In this document: piece after piece, positions 35,311-44,616 of the stretch
How positions within the stretch are numbered: the stretch's first letter is position 1
Layout: the number at the start of each line of letters is the position of its first letter
Origin: an uncultured Bacteroidota bacterium
GTDB taxonomy: Bacteria > Bacteroidota > Bacteroidia > Chitinophagales > Chitinophagaceae
Assembly (NCBI GenBank): GCA_903831575.1
Contig: CAIKYB010000009.1
Coordinates: 46,562-110,561, forward strand
DNA length: 64,000 nucleotides
Direction of reading: 5' to 3'
The notes under the pieces: model-generated
What the model saw: the letters and a program-made list of their open reading frames with translations, nothing else
The model's database searches: none
Told to the model about the DNA's origin: nothing
Program-made: the position numbers and the translations under genes

Positions 35311-38300
35311 ATGACATTCTTAGAATTCTACTCAGAAAGAATAATTCAAATATTGACTGATCAAAGCGCAAGAAAGAAAAATCAAATATTTGTAGTTCTT
35401 GGACAAACTGAGTTAATTGATAAAACCAGTTTACTCGACAACATAACAGATATTGAGTCATTTCAATTGAATGGGAATGAGGAGATTTTTAATAAAAATT
35501 GGTTTGCATCTGTTTTTACAAAATTGAATTCTGAAAAACAATTTCACTTAATTTCTTATGCTCAATTCAGTTATTTAATAAACTACATTGACAGTTCCTT
35601 TTTTAAGGACAGAGTAATAATAATCAGAGATAATTTGAGACAACTCTTTCCAATAAACAAAAGTGAATATTTGGAAGAAAGTAGTGATGATAATATTGAA
35701 ACAAGACCTGAAAATATTCCAATATATCAGGCTGAACAATTACAGATTGGCAATTATTATTTCTATTCCGTAAAAACACTTAATGACGAGTTTACCACTA
35801 TTAACCTTTTTGATCAGGAAACTGAACTTATAGAATCTGAAAATTCTGATTTTGAAAACATTGATATTAGCTCTGATCAAACAGCATTAGATTTCTTTTT
35901 AAACATTTGTATTTCAGAAAACAACTTACAGAAAAATGCAATTGTAAAGATTTATCCAAAACAACCAATTAATAATTCTATAATACGCAACGTTGCGAAA
36001 GTGAATTATATACTAAACTTATTTGGAGGCTCTTTGTGTCTTCTAAATGAGGAGGTAATAAAAGAAAGTTACGAAGTAAATCCTTCGACTTTAGGCTTGC
36101 TTTTAAAATATTGGGGAGCAAAAGCAGAATTCAGAGGCTTAAAAGTTTATCGAAATCCAGATATAGGAAATCAAATTTCTGAAATTTCTCAAGGTTTAAT
36201 TGTTGAAACAATTATTAAAGAGTATGAAAATTCTAAAAATAAAGAAAAAACTGTAAGAGATCTATTTTTAACTGCACCCACCGGTGCTGGAAAATCTCTA
36301 CTTTTTCAATTACCTGCATTTTACGTTTCTCAAAAAGGAGATATTACCATTGTTGTTTCTCCATTAATTGCATTAATGAAAGATCAAGTTAATGCCATTA
36401 TTACTGATCGTTCTTTTGACAAAGTTGCATATCTAAATAGTGAACTTAGTCTTATAGATCGCGAAAGAGTAATTGAAAATTGCCAAAGGGGAGAAATTGA
36501 CATTTTATATATGTCACCCGAACTTTTATTGTCATATGACATTAGGCATTTTATTGGCAATGAAAGAAAACTTGGATTACTGGTAATTGACGAAGCCCAT
36601 TTAATTACAACTTGGGGTAGAGATTTTAGGGTGGATTATTGGTTTCTTGGAAACCACATAAGAAAAATGAGAAAATTTCATGAAATGAGTTTTCCAATGG
36701 TAGCAGTAACGGCTACAGCAATTTACGGGGGTTCGAACGATATGGTTTTTGATAGCATTGATAGTTTGGTGATGCACAACCCACATATATTTATTGGACA
36801 GGTAAAAAGAGAGGATATAACTTTTGTAATAAATAATTACGAAGGTTTTACAACAAATTATCAATCTAAGAAAATAGATCAAACAGCCGATTTTATAAAG
36901 AATATAAATTCACTTCATTATAAATCTTTGATTTACACACCTTATTCTAAACATATTAATGAATTGATTTCTAAAGTTAATAAGGATAACGATATAATTG
37001 CTGTAGGCTATCACGGCAAAATGACACCAGAGCAAAAACAATTTAACTTTTTACAATATAAAAATGGACAAAAAAAAGTAATGATATCTACTAAGGCATT
37101 TGGGATGGGGGTTGATATTTCCGATATTGAAATTGTTTATCATCATGCTCCATCAGGCTTATTACCAGACTATATTCAAGAAATTGGCAGGGTAGCAAGA
37201 AAACCTGAAATTAAAGGTTTTGCAGCATTAAATTATTCTTCTCAAGATCAAAGATTTACAAAAGCACTTCATGGTATGTCTGCTCTAAGACAATACCAAA
37301 TAAAAGAAGTACTCAAAAAAATACACAAATCATATATTAAGAACAATAAAAGCAGAAACTTGCTCTTATCTGTTGATGATTTTGGGCATATTTTTGAAAA
37401 TGCAAATGATCTTGATCAAAAAGTATTAACGGCTTTGATGATGATTGAAAAAGATTATTTAGCAAAAAACCGGTTCAATGTAATTATTGCAAGACCTAAA
37501 AAACTTTTCGTTCGAGTTTTTGCAAGAATTTCCGACCAACATTTATCGGTGTATAGAACAAAATATTCCGAAACATTTACTCTTATGGGTTCTTTGGATA
37601 ATGGAAACAATGTTATAGAAATAGATTTAGATAAACTGTGGTATCAAAATTTTAATGAAAAAAGTTTTCCAATAGTAAAACGAGAATTTTACACTGGGCA
37701 CCTTTTTAGAAAAGATGGAATTGAGGTGATTCCTCAATTGAAAATATCTTTCGAAAGATTAGACACATTTACAAATTTGTATCAAATATTACAATCTTTA
37801 TTTGCAAAAATTCAAAATATATTTTCAAAATTTGAAGGATCATTTTTCAATCAAGAGGAATTAAAATCGGAATTAAATAAATTTTTAAATGACGACACCA
37901 GGTCAGAAAAAATAAGCAATTTTATTTTATCATCTTATTCGGGAAGATTAATACAGCCAGGTGTTATTGAAGCCAATGCTTTTTTACAACAACGTAGAGA
38001 AATTGATGGTTACAAATACAGAGTTTTTAATAATCAATATTTAGCAAGTTTTACTTCACTCACAAAAAGATTAAACAATTTATTTGGCAACACAGACGAG
38101 TCTATTGTAAATCGTTATGTAACAAACAAAGAATCCAATTCCATTAATTATGTAAGACTTGGCTACTTTTTAGAAATGCTTGAACTTGGTACTTTTGAAA
38201 TTAAAGGTGGTGAAAATCCAATGGTGTTTATTCGTTTAAACGATCCTATAAGAATAGAACGCGACTCCAATAATCATAAATATAACAACACACTATTATC

Positions 38301-38985
38301 AAAAACTTTAGAAAGACATCATTTGAGCAATCAAATTTTTGATCATTTCTTTTTAAGAAGTTTTTCAAACGATGAACGTTGGAACTTCGTGGAAGACTTT
38401 TTTCTCGGTTCAGATGTCGATGTGCTATTGGACAAACATAAGGGCGGCGAAGCAAACAATATAAACATTATAGAATTTTTAAAGAATAATTCAACACCAA
38501 TTAAATCTGAAGCGATAGACGTAGTCGAAAAAAATAACATTCATATTTTTCTGCCAAATTCAGAATCATTTTACAATAGTTCAAACTTGTTGACAATTGA
38601 AAACGAAGAAGGACAAAGGACAATGAAAATTTCGGAGTGGCTGGTGGAAAACCCTGTAGCTTTTGATAAAATAAGAAAAGAATTTAAATTAAAAATAGAA
38701 AGTAAAATTTTTGATATTCTAGTTTCAAAACTAAAGGAATATCATTTTGAATATTTTAAAAATAGTCTTGGTTTAAATATCAGAATTGATTTTAAAGGCT
38801 TTGATTTTCCAGTAAAAGCAAGCGTTATATACACGGACAATCCTGTAGGATTTTATAAATGGTGGTGTGAAAATAAAGATCAAGTATCAATGACATTTAA
38901 GGAAAAATTAATTCTATTTGATAAGGTATATAACTTAAAACCCAATTTGTTAAAAGCAGAACACCGAAACAAAATAAACAAATAA
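35311..38985 (+). CDS. large RecQ-like superfamily 2 helicase, possible defence protein
   Basis: A 1224-residue protein. The first 300 residues match nothing I know. The helicase core follows: Walker A in APTGAGKS near residue 322, SPLIALMKDQV, DEAH as VIDEAHL near 426, VTATA, then the C-terminal RecA lobe with STKAFGMGVDI and the arginine finger in QEIGRVARK near 622. About 590 further residues of unknown fold follow, without recognisable RQC or HRDC domains. It is far longer than housekeeping RecQ. It is a single-gene module between a dead methyltransferase and the repeat at 39.0 kb; its position among R-M genes suggests a role against foreign DNA. Confidence 0.75.
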   Translation: MTFLEFYSERIIQILTDQSARKKNQIFVVLGQTELIDKTSLLDNITDIESFQLNGNEEIFNKNWFASVFTKLNSEKQFHLISYAQFSYLINYIDSSFFKDRVIIIRDNLRQLFPINKSEYLEESSDDNIETRPENIPIYQAEQLQIGNYYFYSVKTLNDEFTTINLFDQETELIESENSDFENIDISSDQTALDFFLNICISENNLQKNAIVKIYPKQPINNSIIRNVAKVNYILNLFGGSLCLLNEEVIKESYEVNPSTLGLLLKYWGAKAEFRGLKVYRNPDIGNQISEISQGLIVETIIKEYENSKNKEKTVRDLFLTAPTGAGKSLLFQLPAFYVSQKGDITIVVSPLIALMKDQVNAIITDRSFDKVAYLNSELSLIDRERVIENCQRGEIDILYMSPELLLSYDIRHFIGNERKLGLLVIDEAHLITTWGRDFRVDYWFLGNHIRKMRKFHEMSFPMVAVTATAIYGGSNDMVFDSIDSLVMHNPHIFIGQVKREDITFVINNYEGFTTNYQSKKIDQTADFIKNINSLHYKSLIYTPYSKHINELISKVNKDNDIIAVGYHGKMTPEQKQFNFLQYKNGQKKVMISTKAFGMGVDISDIEIVYHHAPSGLLPDYIQEIGRVARKPEIKGFAALNYSSQDQRFTKALHGMSALRQYQIKEVLKKIHKSYIKNNKSRNLLLSVDDFGHIFENANDLDQKVLTALMMIEKDYLAKNRFNVIIARPKKLFVRVFARISDQHLSVYRTKYSETFTLMGSLDNGNNVIEIDLDKLWYQNFNEKSFPIVKREFYTGHLFRKDGIEVIPQLKISFERLDTFTNLYQILQSLFAKIQNIFSKFEGSFFNQEELKSELNKFLNDDTRSEKISNFILSSYSGRLIQPGVIEANAFLQQRREIDGYKYRVFNNQYLASFTSLTKRLNNLFGNTDESIVNRYVTNKESNSINYVRLGYFLEMLELGTFEIKGGENPMVFIRLNDPIRIERDSNNHKYNNTLLSKTLERHHLSNQIFDHFFLRSFSNDERWNFVEDFFLGSDVDVLLDKHKGGEANNINIIEFLKNNSTPIKSEAIDVVEKNNIHIFLPNSESFYNSSNLLTIENEEGQRTMKISEWLVENPVAFDKIRKEFKLKIESKIFDILVSKLKEYHFEYFKNSLGLNIRIDFKGFDFPVKASVIYTDNPVGFYKWWCENKDQVSMTFKEKLILFDKVYNLKPNLLKAEHRNKINK

Positions 38986-39002
38986 CAATTGCCTGGATTC
39001 CC

Positions 39003-39116
39003 CATACCAAACCTCAATAAACTCATACCACTAAGAACATCTCTAAAAAGATATGTACGGCAAAATCTTGGATTTAAAGCACCAAGAGGATGGGGCTTTG
39101 TGCAAGGCTTTGTATA
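39003..39116 (+). repeat. repeat A, copy 1 (degenerate)
   Basis: CATACCAAACCTCAATAAAC to GGCTTTGTATAAACG is a shortened copy of the sequence that encodes the 82-residue protein at 49.5 kb. It matches that copy over about 100 bases with about a dozen mismatches and lacks about 11 bases, which breaks the frame. It lies directly after the RecQ-like gene and before the R-M system. Confidence 0.8.
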
Positions 39117-39149
39117 AACGAACAATAAGAACTGCTTATAACAACAAAA

Positions 39150-39195
39150 TTTGCGGACTCGGCAAACATTCCATACTTTTGGACAAAAATAGTCC
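39150..39195 (+). promoter_or_regulatory. promoter and operator of the XRE-methyltransferase gene
   Basis: TTTG (39150-39153), a 20-base spacer, then TACTTTTG (39174-39181): a full Bacteroidota promoter match. The inverted repeat GGAC-aaaaata-GTCC (39181-39195) overlaps the end of the -7 box and the predicted start site, as expected for an autoregulatory controller site. The gene starts at 39216. Confidence 0.6.
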
Positions 39196-39215
39196 GAATA
39201 AAAAAATATACAAAA

Positions 39216-40691
39216 TTGGAAATTACATTTGGAGAATATATCAAACAGAAAAGAACCGAATTAGGTTTTCCTCTTCGAAAGGTTGCTTCACACATAGATA
39301 TTGATCCTTCGACCCTTGGGAAAATTGAAAAGAACGAAAGATATCTAAACATTGGCCAACTTGAAAACCTTTGTCAAATATTGCAAACTGATAAAAGAAT
39401 ACTTTTGAATTATCACTACTCAACCAAAATAGTTGAGGAGTTAAAATCATATCCCGAATATAAAGAAGTTATAAATATTGTAAATGAACAATTAGGTTTT
39501 TATGCAAATCAACAAATTTTGAAATTTGAAAAAGATTGGAGAGAAAAAGAATTTTCAAACCCAAGTGCAACTATTAAAATAGGGACAATGTTTTCAGGAA
39601 TTGGAGCAATTGAGTTCGCATTAAAACGATTAAATTTAAATTCTGAAATTCAATTTGCAAGCGACATTGACAACTTTGCAAAGCAAAGCTATTTTGCGAA
39701 CTACGAAATTGATGAAAGCAATTGGTACAATGACGTAAACGATATTAACGGGAAAAAATACAAGGGTAAATTAGATTTATTAGTTGGAGGGAGTCCTTGT
39801 CAATCTTTTTCAATGGTTGGGAAACGAAGAGGTTTTGACGATACAAGAGGAACTTTATTTTATGAGTTTGCAAGAGTTGTAAAAGAAAGTCAACCCAATG
39901 TTTTTATTTTTGAAAACGTCAAAGGTTTAATTAATCACGACAACGGAAATACATTTGAAACTATAAAAGCCACATTTGATGAATTAGGTTACAAATATTA
40001 CTTTCAAGTTTTAAATGCAAAGAACTATGGAATGCCACAACACAGAGAAAGGATTTTCGTTGTTGGCTTCAAAGACAAGAAAATTGACTTTCAATTTCCC
40101 GATTCAATTGCACTTGAACATAAAATGCAAGACTTTTTAGAGGATTTTACTGATAGTAAATATTACTTAAAAGAGAAAGGGGTAAAATTTGTAACTAGTT
40201 CAAAAAACAGAAACAAACGTTACACACAAATAAATGGAGAAGTTGCACTTTGTCAAAAAGCAAATCAACAATTTAATTGGCACGGAGATTTTGTTTTTGA
40301 ACAAGGTAACGAAACTGAATTTACAGATTTTGTTTTTGATGTAAACAAAGTAGAAGAAAAATATTATTTGTCCGACAAAGTAAGAGATTACGTTTTAAGT
40401 AGTGGAACTAAAACATTTAAAACTTCTGTAAAGACTGACCTTGAAGTTGCAAGACCACTTTTGCAAAGTATGCACAAAATGCATCGTGCTGGAGTTGACA
40501 ATTATGTTACTCATACAGGGCGAATTCGAAAACTAACACCTAAAGAGTGTCTGCGTTTAATGGGTTTTCGTGATGATTTCAAGCAAGTAGTAAGTGACAC
40601 ACAAATGTATAGACAAGCAGGCAATAGTATTGTAGTAGATGTTCTTATTGCGCTTTTAAAACAAATGGACATTACTAAATTCGCTAAGTAA
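39216..40691 (+). CDS. type II DNA (cytosine-5)-methyltransferase with N-terminal XRE domain
   Basis: A 491-residue fusion. Residues of about 1-65 are an XRE HTH (FGEYIKQKRTELGFPLRKVASHIDIDPSTLGKIEKNER). From about 120 on it is a complete m5C methyltransferase: motif I MFSGIGAIEFAL, motif IV GGSPCQSFSMVGKRRGFDD with the catalytic Cys near 193, motif VI ENVKG near 232, motif VIII QHRERIF near 274, and motif X RQAGNSIVVDVL. The start is TTG at 39216; no ATG precedes the HTH. It should protect DNA and control its own promoter. The HNH nuclease gene starts 3 bases after its stop, so both form one operon. Confidence 0.92.
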   Translation: MEITFGEYIKQKRTELGFPLRKVASHIDIDPSTLGKIEKNERYLNIGQLENLCQILQTDKRILLNYHYSTKIVEELKSYPEYKEVINIVNEQLGFYANQQILKFEKDWREKEFSNPSATIKIGTMFSGIGAIEFALKRLNLNSEIQFASDIDNFAKQSYFANYEIDESNWYNDVNDINGKKYKGKLDLLVGGSPCQSFSMVGKRRGFDDTRGTLFYEFARVVKESQPNVFIFENVKGLINHDNGNTFETIKATFDELGYKYYFQVLNAKNYGMPQHRERIFVVGFKDKKIDFQFPDSIALEHKMQDFLEDFTDSKYYLKEKGVKFVTSSKNRNKRYTQINGEVALCQKANQQFNWHGDFVFEQGNETEFTDFVFDVNKVEEKYYLSDKVRDYVLSSGTKTFKTSVKTDLEVARPLLQSMHKMHRAGVDNYVTHTGRIRKLTPKECLRLMGFRDDFKQVVSDTQMYRQAGNSIVVDVLIALLKQMDITKFAK

Positions 40692-40694
40692 ATT

Positions 40695-41795
40695 ATGGAT
40701 AATTTTCAAAAAATAAATATCGAAGGTAAGGAGTACTTTATCATTGACTCAATACAAAATTTACGGGCTGAAGATAGTTTTATTTATCGAAAGAATAAAT
40801 TAAAAATGTATAAAGGTAATGGAGAATCTCGCAAATATGTTGGTAGTTATCTTGGCTCAAGTGGAGAAAGATTAAGCGACTTTTTTGAGTATGAAAACTG
40901 GGGCAAAGGGGGTGAAAATGGAGAAAGAGTTTATACTCCAATTCAAGAATGTAATTGTTTTTTTAGCAAGTCAAACTTGCTTAAATATTTATACGATTCA
41001 AGAATTGAATATCAAAAACAAGAACAACTTTACAATTTTGACATTTCCGAGTTATACAATAGCAATTTAGATAGCGTAAGCGCAATTAAAAATGATAAAG
41101 TTTTCTTTTCAATTTATGATGTTTCGGATTTAACAGACAACAAATTATGTAGAGGTTACATAAGGTCAGATGATGAAATTTGGGACATATGGAGAAAGTT
41201 AGTTTTACCTAAAATTAGCTACTTGTCAATTTTAAAACTTATTCCTACAGTTGGAAATAAGGGAAATCAAAAACCTCTTTTCTATTTCAGAATTTTATTA
41301 GACTATCAATTTAGGTCAATAGTTCATCCTAAATTGATTGGAACATCAGCTGATGTTGAAATCGAAGAAAAAGAAATCAAAGAACTAACAAAATCGATAA
41401 GCCGAAAAGGTGCTTATGAATACCGAAAGAAAGTATTAGAACACATGCCCCAGTGCCCTTTTACAAAAATTACAGAAGTTGAATTACTTATTGCAAGTCA
41501 TATAAAGCCTTATAGTGTTTGCATAAAAGAAGGTAGAGAAGACCAAGCACTAGACTATTTGAATGGGCTTGCTTTGACACCAACTTATGACAAGTTATTT
41601 GACCAAGGCTATATTACATTCAAAGACAATGGCGATTTAATTTGTGGGACATTATTATCTTCATACACATGGGAACGACTGAACATTAACCCTACAGCTA
41701 AAAACAATTTGAGAATCTATCCAGAGGATAGAAAGCAATATTTGGAATATCATAGAAATTTCGTATTTCAGGACAACATAAAAGACTTGACGTGA
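40695..41795 (+). CDS. HNH-type restriction endonuclease
   Basis: A 366-residue protein. The first 250 residues have no recognisable motif and probably contact DNA. The C-terminal HNH domain reads CPFTKITEVELLIASHIKPYSV near residues 257-275, then NGLALTPTYDKLFDQGYITF, the pattern of HNH_2-type restriction nucleases. It is in one operon with the XRE-methyltransferase, 3 bases downstream, so the two form a type II R-M system. The recognition sequence is unknown. Confidence 0.88.
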   Translation: MDNFQKINIEGKEYFIIDSIQNLRAEDSFIYRKNKLKMYKGNGESRKYVGSYLGSSGERLSDFFEYENWGKGGENGERVYTPIQECNCFFSKSNLLKYLYDSRIEYQKQEQLYNFDISELYNSNLDSVSAIKNDKVFFSIYDVSDLTDNKLCRGYIRSDDEIWDIWRKLVLPKISYLSILKLIPTVGNKGNQKPLFYFRILLDYQFRSIVHPKLIGTSADVEIEEKEIKELTKSISRKGAYEYRKKVLEHMPQCPFTKITEVELLIASHIKPYSVCIKEGREDQALDYLNGLALTPTYDKLFDQGYITFKDNGDLICGTLLSSYTWERLNINPTAKNNLRIYPEDRKQYLEYHRNFVFQDNIKDLT

Positions 41796-41817
41796 GAATA
41801 AAATTGGTTATAATAGG

Positions 41818-41848
41818 CCATAACTCTGCCGCAGGTGTATCGTTAGGT
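41818..41848 (+). repeat. attC-like border, left side of the DUF262 gene
   Basis: CCATAACTCTGCCGCAGGT (41818-41836) recurs with one extra base at 43619-43638, on the far side of the DUF262 gene. Six bases later comes GTTAGGT (41842-41848), which fits the integron core site GTTRRRY and is the exact reverse complement of ACCTAAC at 43600-43606. See the finding on the cassette. Confidence 0.4.
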
Positions 41849-41873
41849 ATAATTATAAATAAATCAAAAATAT

Positions 41874-43595
41874 ATGAGTATAGGACAAAATAAAGTTACA
41901 GATAATACACATGAAATGAGTTTTCATGAACTTTTTTCTCAAGCAACTCAAGTAACAATTCCTTTGTTTCAAAGAGAATATGTTTGGACAGAAAAACAAT
42001 TAAAACGAATGATTGAGGAAATTGATATAATTCAAAATGGGGAAGATACAAATAGATTTTTAGGAGCAGTAATCGCAGTAAGAAGAAGTGCAAACCCTGC
42101 AGAACCTCAACCTTATGAAATTGTTGATGGCCAACAACGGCTTTCAACCCTTTATCTTTTTGTTTTAGCTGCAGCAGCCGTTGCTGCTAAAAATAATGAT
42201 AATGATTACGCCAAAGCAATAATAAATACAAATTTAATTATTGATTGGTGGGCAGGTACGAATACCAAATTAATTCCTTCATTTGCCGATAGAGGACAAT
42301 TTTGCAACGCATTTCAACAACTTATAAATTCTGGCGACTTATCTGATTGGTTAGGAACCAAAGCCAAATTGCCAGCTAAAAGTGGCTCTGATTCGGGGAA
42401 ATACATAAATCAATTCAATAGAATCAAACAATTTTTACAGAAAAGATATAATGAACATGGAATTGATCATTTAAAAGAAATTGTTGCTATAGCTCAAACT
42501 AAATTAACATTTGTTTTTATTTTATTAAAAGACCCTGCGACCGCAACAACTGTTTTCGAAGGATTAAATGACTCAGGTGTTCCTATTGGAATAGGTGACT
42601 TAGTAAGAAATGAGGTTTTTTCAAAAATTGGAAACGATTCTGCAAAAGCTGAAGCAGTACACAGAGATTTGTGGTTGCCGTTTAGAAATAAATTAGGTGA
42701 CTATTTCGATAAATACTTTTTCCCTTATGCTTTAATTCAAGACTCGAATTTAAATAGTTCTGATTTATTTAGAGGTCTTAGAAAAATATGGGGAGATGTA
42801 TCGAATCCGGAAGAAATAATAAAAAAATTAGAAGATTATTCTGACTCATATTTAGCTTTATGTATTGGCAAATATCCTGACAGTTTTAGTAAACCTATCT
42901 CTTTAGCATTAGATAAACTTGTTTTTTCAAGATGCCCTACTTCAGTTTTTCCATTTATGATGAAGTTGTTAAATGAATATACATTGGGTAACGTAACAGA
43001 AAAAGATGCTATAGATTGTATAAAAATAATTGAGAGTTTTATGGTGAGGAGGGCAATTGCTGGATTAGAACCTACCGGTTTACTTGGGGTTTTTAGGTCT
43101 GCCTGGAATGCTTGCAATGGGCAACCTAATGCAACAAGTTTAACACAGGTAATGAATAATAGAAATACAGTTGAATGGCCTGATGATACAAGAATTAGGG
43201 CTTCTATTTTAACTCGAAATATTTACTCAAGTCATTTACGTCAATATTTACTAAAAGAATATGATTTAAGTTTAGGTTCAGATGATCCTAAAAATGAATT
43301 TTGGATTGAACATATTATGCCACAAAAATTAAATGCCGATTGGTGTCAATTAATTACTGACAAAGATCATCAAGAGCTATTACATACTTGGGGTAATTTA
43401 ATTCCACTTACAAAAGAAATGAATCAATCTCTATCACAATCATTATTTGAAGTTAAAAGTAAAGAATTTGAGACGCATTCTGTATTTGCATCTGCAAGAA
43501 AGTTATCGAGTGAATATAAGAAATGGGATAAAGTAGAAATATTAAAACGATCTTCAAAAATAGCCGAATGGGCAATTAATAGATGGGGTAAATAA
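41874..43595 (+). CDS. DUF262/DUF1524 (GmrSD-like) restriction protein
   Basis: A 573-residue protein. The N-terminal DUF262 domain shows PLFQREYVWTEKQLKRM near residue 32 and EIVDGQQRLSTLYLF near 82, the nucleotide-binding/hydrolysis pattern of GmrS and DndB-like proteins. The C-terminal DUF1524 domain has the HNH-like IEHIMPQKLNADW near 477 and WGNLIPLTKEMNQSLS. Fused GmrSD proteins are modification-dependent (type IV) nucleases that attack DNA with modified cytosines. Its target here is unknown; it lies between two m5C R-M systems, which it must tolerate. Flanking repeats mark it as a separate cassette. Confidence 0.88.
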   Translation: MSIGQNKVTDNTHEMSFHELFSQATQVTIPLFQREYVWTEKQLKRMIEEIDIIQNGEDTNRFLGAVIAVRRSANPAEPQPYEIVDGQQRLSTLYLFVLAAAAVAAKNNDNDYAKAIINTNLIIDWWAGTNTKLIPSFADRGQFCNAFQQLINSGDLSDWLGTKAKLPAKSGSDSGKYINQFNRIKQFLQKRYNEHGIDHLKEIVAIAQTKLTFVFILLKDPATATTVFEGLNDSGVPIGIGDLVRNEVFSKIGNDSAKAEAVHRDLWLPFRNKLGDYFDKYFFPYALIQDSNLNSSDLFRGLRKIWGDVSNPEEIIKKLEDYSDSYLALCIGKYPDSFSKPISLALDKLVFSRCPTSVFPFMMKLLNEYTLGNVTEKDAIDCIKIIESFMVRRAIAGLEPTGLLGVFRSAWNACNGQPNATSLTQVMNNRNTVEWPDDTRIRASILTRNIYSSHLRQYLLKEYDLSLGSDDPKNEFWIEHIMPQKLNADWCQLITDKDHQELLHTWGNLIPLTKEMNQSLSQSLFEVKSKEFETHSVFASARKLSSEYKKWDKVEILKRSSKIAEWAINRWGK

Positions 43596-43599
43596 CTAC

Positions 43600-43655
43600 A
43601 CCTAACAGTATGCAAGTTCCATAACTCTGTCCGCAGGTAAAATATAGGGTTAATA
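43600..43655 (+). repeat. attC-like border, right side of the DUF262 gene
   Basis: ACCTAAC (43600-43606, fits RYYYAAC) begins 4 bases after the stop codon. CCATAACTCTGTCCGCAGGT (43619-43638) repeats the left border, and GTTAATA (43649-43655) partly fits GTTRRRY. The span of 56 bases is close to the smallest known attC sites. Confidence 0.4.
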
Positions 43656-43744
43656 GTTCCAGCACCTGCAAGTGAAACGATATCAATTTCCTTTTTTGTA
43701 TGTTCTGTTGCATATGGGTCTACATACTAATAGAGAAAATTATG

Positions 43745-43752
43745 TAAATTTG
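43745..43752 (+). promoter_or_regulatory. -7 box before the TdeIII-like gene
   Basis: TAAATTTG matches TAnnTTTG, 21 bases before the start at 43774. No TTTG at the expected -33 position. Confidence 0.35.
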
Positions 43753-43773
43753 TTGTTAGATAATTAATACTAA

Positions 43774-44610
43774 ATGAGTAAGAAAAAACGAGTTGCAGTA
43801 GCCATAAAAAACGTAGTTTCGACTATGATGGACAGAGTTATGAATAATGTACTCATAAAAGACCCATTCATAAAAGAAGCCCACCATTCAGCAAAACCAC
43901 TTTATGCGGCATTAGTACCTGACGAAATTTTTAAAGGCTCACATTTTGAGAGAAGATTTGTAACACCATTTGGTGGAGTTTGGGAAAAATTAGCACAAGT
44001 TGTAGCCATTGAAGCACACGGGAATTGCACATTAGGACATAGCGTAAATGGAACAGTTGGAAGTGAAAGTTTAAGACGAATTCAAGAAGTTTTAAATAGA
44101 CTTGAACACAATCCAAAAGGAGAACTCAAAGTAAAACCAAATTGGAAAGAAGAACTTGATTATATTCTTAAAGGTGGTGGAAAACCAATTCCAGTAAGTG
44201 TTACTTGCGACATTTTTATTCACAACGAAGAAACCAAAACAAAATATGCTTTTGAAATAAAAGCACCATTACCAAACAGCGACCAAACGAAAGTAAGCAA
44301 AGAAAAAATGTTGAAACTTTTGGCTATGAATCCAAAACAAGTAGATTACGCATATTATGCACTTGCCTACAATCCGTATGGGAAAAAGAAAGATTACAAG
44401 TGGACATTTCCAATGCGTTGGTTCAATATGCACGAAGATGAATCTGTATTAATAGGCAACGAATTTTGGGATTTAATTGGAGGAGAAGGAACTTACAAGA
44501 CTTTCATATCCGAAGTTAACAAACTCGGAAAAGAATATAGAGAACGCATTTATAAAGAGTTTTTGGAAATCGAACCACCACAAAACTTTAATGACTCACC
44601 TCTTAAATAG
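43774..44610 (+). CDS. TdeIII-like type II restriction endonuclease
   Basis: A 278-residue protein. The PD-(D/E)xK-like core is visible as CDIFIHNEETKTKYAFEIKAPLPNSDQTKVSKEKMLKL around residues 147-188, where the Asp and FEIK residues should bind metal. The later YYALAYNPYG and KWTFPMRWFNMHEDESVLIGNEFWDLIGGEGTY segments resemble the TdeIII family of restriction enzymes. The methyltransferase gene starts 6 bases downstream, so the two form a type II R-M operon. The family call is from memory of its motifs. Confidence 0.8.
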   Translation: MSKKKRVAVAIKNVVSTMMDRVMNNVLIKDPFIKEAHHSAKPLYAALVPDEIFKGSHFERRFVTPFGGVWEKLAQVVAIEAHGNCTLGHSVNGTVGSESLRRIQEVLNRLEHNPKGELKVKPNWKEELDYILKGGGKPIPVSVTCDIFIHNEETKTKYAFEIKAPLPNSDQTKVSKEKMLKLLAMNPKQVDYAYYALAYNPYGKKKDYKWTFPMRWFNMHEDESVLIGNEFWDLIGGEGTYKTFISEVNKLGKEYRERIYKEFLEIEPPQNFNDSPLK

Positions 44611-44616
44611 GGAAAA

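Noticed and set aside
39003..39116. A real protein gene in repeat A copy 1
   Set aside because: An 11-base deletion breaks the frame of the 82-residue protein, and other frames give no recognisable protein.
41818..43655. A complete chromosomal integron
   Set aside because: No IntI-type integrase and only one cassette-like unit are seen; kept as an attC-like finding only.
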